From assembly GCF_000833605.1 (NCBI RefSeq), contig NZ_JXTG01000006.1, forward strand, positions 48,261 through 112,260: DNA of 64,000 nucleotides, given 5' to 3'. The stretch is from Anoxybacillus ayderensis (GTDB taxonomy: Bacteria > Bacillota > Bacilli > Bacillales > Anoxybacillaceae). Under the pieces are notes generated by a model. The model had not been told where the DNA came from and did not search any database. It saw only the letters and a program-made list of their open reading frames with translations. Below, one piece after another: positions 63,175 through 64,000 of this stretch; position 1 is the first letter of the stretch, and each line of letters begins with the position of its first letter. The position numbers were made by a program, and so were the translations under genes.

Positions 63175-63268
63175 TAACGATCCCGAACATTTGTTCTAAT
63201 TGTAATTATAGCAAGAACTTGGTTGGGTTTCAAATATCAACAATGTTCTTTAACAGAGCCTTGTTATT

Positions 63269-63607
63269 AAAAAGAAGTATTTACAAAAATTAATTAACAA
63301 TAAAAGTAATAAAAATATTATAAAAAAACATTTACTTTCCTTTGGTGTGAATTCTGTTTGCATTTTTTTGTTGCCTCACTATCTAATAAACTGTAGCTGA
63401 GTAATTATCGTTGAAATAATTACCATATAAAACACCCATGAGGAAGTTTTTCTCGCCCCCCAAGCATGAAAATAACGGTTCATAAACCATTTATCTTCAC
63501 AGAAAATAAAATTTTAGATTTTTTAGGGACTCAAAAAATGGTTTCTGTTCATTTGCATCACCCCTCTCTTTATTCGAATTGTAAAACAAAATCAAGGGGG
63601 GAAAAAG
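63269..63607. other. AT-rich spacer without a recognisable gene
   Basis: Between the IS1595 element and the window end. I see only short frames without ribosome-binding sites and no clear element ends. Confidence 0.5.
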
Positions 63608-63745
63608 ATGTTTTCGACAAATTTTGCAATCTTGCTGTGGCTTTTTATTTGTCTGTTGTTTCGGAAAATCATCATGACTAAAGTTTTATCCCGTATCTTT
63701 TGTATGAGTAAAATGTTTGTGGGAGAAAAGAAAGCAGATTCCTAA
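63608..63745 (+). CDS. Possible 45-residue membrane peptide
   Basis: ATG 63608 is preceded by the near-ideal AAGGGGGGAAAAAG. The peptide has one predicted membrane helix (NFAILLWLFICLLF, residues 5-18) followed by a basic stretch (RKIIMTKVLSR) and a charged tail ending KKADS. The stop falls inside the left arm of a hairpin. It matches no family I know; it could be a small toxin, a regulatory peptide or chance. Confidence 0.35.
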   Translation: MFSTNFAILLWLFICLLFRKIIMTKVLSRIFCMSKMFVGEKKADS

Positions 63746-63766
63746 TTCAGTATAATTAGGAATCTG
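63735..63766. terminator. 13-bp perfect hairpin
   Basis: CAGATTCCTAATT pairs with AATTAGGAATCTG around the loop CAGTAT. No T run follows. It may end the small peptide gene or mark the edge of the next element. Confidence 0.5.
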
Positions 63767-63856
63767 TTGGATGTGAAAGCAAAATAGATGAAAAATGGGC
63801 CCTCCTCCTGTAAGGTAGTAAGTGCGAAAAAACAACCAAAGAAAGGAGTAGAGCCC

Positions 63857-64000
63857 ATGCAGGATTATATCACAAATGGAGTCACATTGAAAGACATTGA
63901 ACAATCTTTGTTTCGGCATATGCAAAAAGAATATGGTCAACTGCTTCAACAGTTGTTGGAGGACATCGATCACACATTAGCGGAAAAACGAGATAAAAAG
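63857..64000 (+). CDS. Start of an ISLre2/UPF0236-type transposase, cut by the window end
   Basis: Forty-eight codons from ATG 63857, with AAAGGAG upstream, read MQDYITNGVTLKDIEQSLFR and then a charged helix ending DHTLAEKRDKK. The amphipathic N-terminus followed by LLQQLLEDIDHTL resembles ISLre2-family (UPF0236) proteins, whose first residues look alike. Only the start is visible, so the assignment is tentative. The upstream motif GAAAAATGGGCCCTCCTCC may be part of the element's left end. Confidence 0.55.
   Translation, partial: MQDYITNGVTLKDIEQSLFRHMQKEYGQLLQQLLEDIDHTLAEKRDKK

Larger units (their letters stand above)
61535..63260 (-). mobile_element. Intact IS1595-family element carrying a HIT-family gene
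   Basis: A 1726-bp element. The terminal inverted repeats start GGCTGTGTTAAAG (61535) and, on the other strand, GGCTCTGTTAAAG (63260), and share 22 of the first 27 bases. Both are bordered by the same 8 bases. The element encodes a complete IS1595-type transposase and, downstream in the same direction, a HIT hydrolase. Both genes lie wholly inside the repeats. Some IS1595 members are known to carry passenger genes; a HIT protein as cargo is unusual as far as I know. Confidence 0.9.
61527..63268. repeat. 8-bp target-site duplication flanking the IS1595 element
   Basis: TTGTTATT occurs at 61527-61534 and again at 63261-63268, immediately outside the two terminal inverted repeats. Eight base pairs is the duplication length known for the IS1595 family. 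The exact match indicates a recent, clean insertion. Confidence 0.93.

Noticed and set aside
63686..63973. Minus-strand frame of 95 codons near the window end
   Set aside because: It is antisense to the better supported plus-strand transposase start with AAAGGAG, and has no supported start of its own.

Overview
The window looks like chromosome of a moderately thermophilic or alkaliphilic Bacillaceae of the Anoxybacillus/Geobacillus kind. This is inferred from gene order and from the proteins as I read them, not from a database search. Most of the window follows the Bacillus subtilis order closely: flaG-fliD-fliS-fliT, hpf, secA, prfB, yvjA, cccB, ftsE-ftsX, ctpB, minJ, csbA, uvrB-uvrA, yvlACD, hprK-lgt-yvoD-ppaX-yvoF, hisZGDBHAFI, yvcD, trxB, yvcI-rapZ-yvcK-whiA-crh, clpP, tRNA-Arg, rpoN, and cggR-gapA-pgk-tpiA-gpmI-eno. 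Accessory DNA sits at both ends.

Region 1 (1-3700) is an AT-rich surface-glycan patch. It holds the end of an IS3-family element with a nonsense codon in its transposase, a glycosyltransferase remnant cut by that element, an FkbM-type methyltransferase with an extra helical tail, and a GT2-TPR glycosyltransferase. It lies directly upstream of flaG/fliD, so flagellin glycosylation is the likeliest role. Region 2 (3700-7100) is the late flagellar operon, with a sigma-D-type promoter. Just before that promoter is an unexplained RNA-like three-way junction followed by a T run.

Region 3 (7100-31700) is the conserved core for secretion, release factor 2 (with its programmed frameshift), cell division (FtsEX with an adjacent M23 hydrolase, CtpB, MinJ, a RacA-like protein), excision repair (UvrBA with an SOS-type box) and carbon-catabolite signalling (HprK). 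Small insertions include a RelE-type toxin pair and a heptad-repeat coiled-coil protein. Region 4 (31700-38300) is a compact eight-gene histidine operon with its own promoter and a strong palindrome in its leader. Region 5 (38300-45250) contains trxB, the yvcI-rapZ-yvcK-whiA-crh metabolic and division regulators, and clpP under a CtsR-type box. Region 6 (45400-54450) contains tRNA-Arg(CCG), sigma-54 and the complete lower-glycolysis operon behind a CggR operator.

Region 7 (54450-64000) is a rearrangement hot spot. It contains a 5'-truncated RHS/WapA-like polymorphic toxin with an AT-rich exchanged tip and a probable immunity gene, half of an IS630 transposase, an IS3 element with a frameshifted orfB, and an intact IS1595-family element. 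The IS1595 element (61535-63260) has 22 of 27 matching terminal bases and an exact 8-bp target duplication, and it encloses a HIT-family hydrolase gene as apparent cargo. The window ends in the start of what looks like an ISLre2/UPF0236-type element.

The items most worth a second look are the HIT-carrying IS1595 element, the three-way-junction RNA candidate upstream of flaG, the truncated RHS toxin-immunity pair with an 18-bp inverted repeat at its breakpoint, and the histidine-operon leader palindrome.
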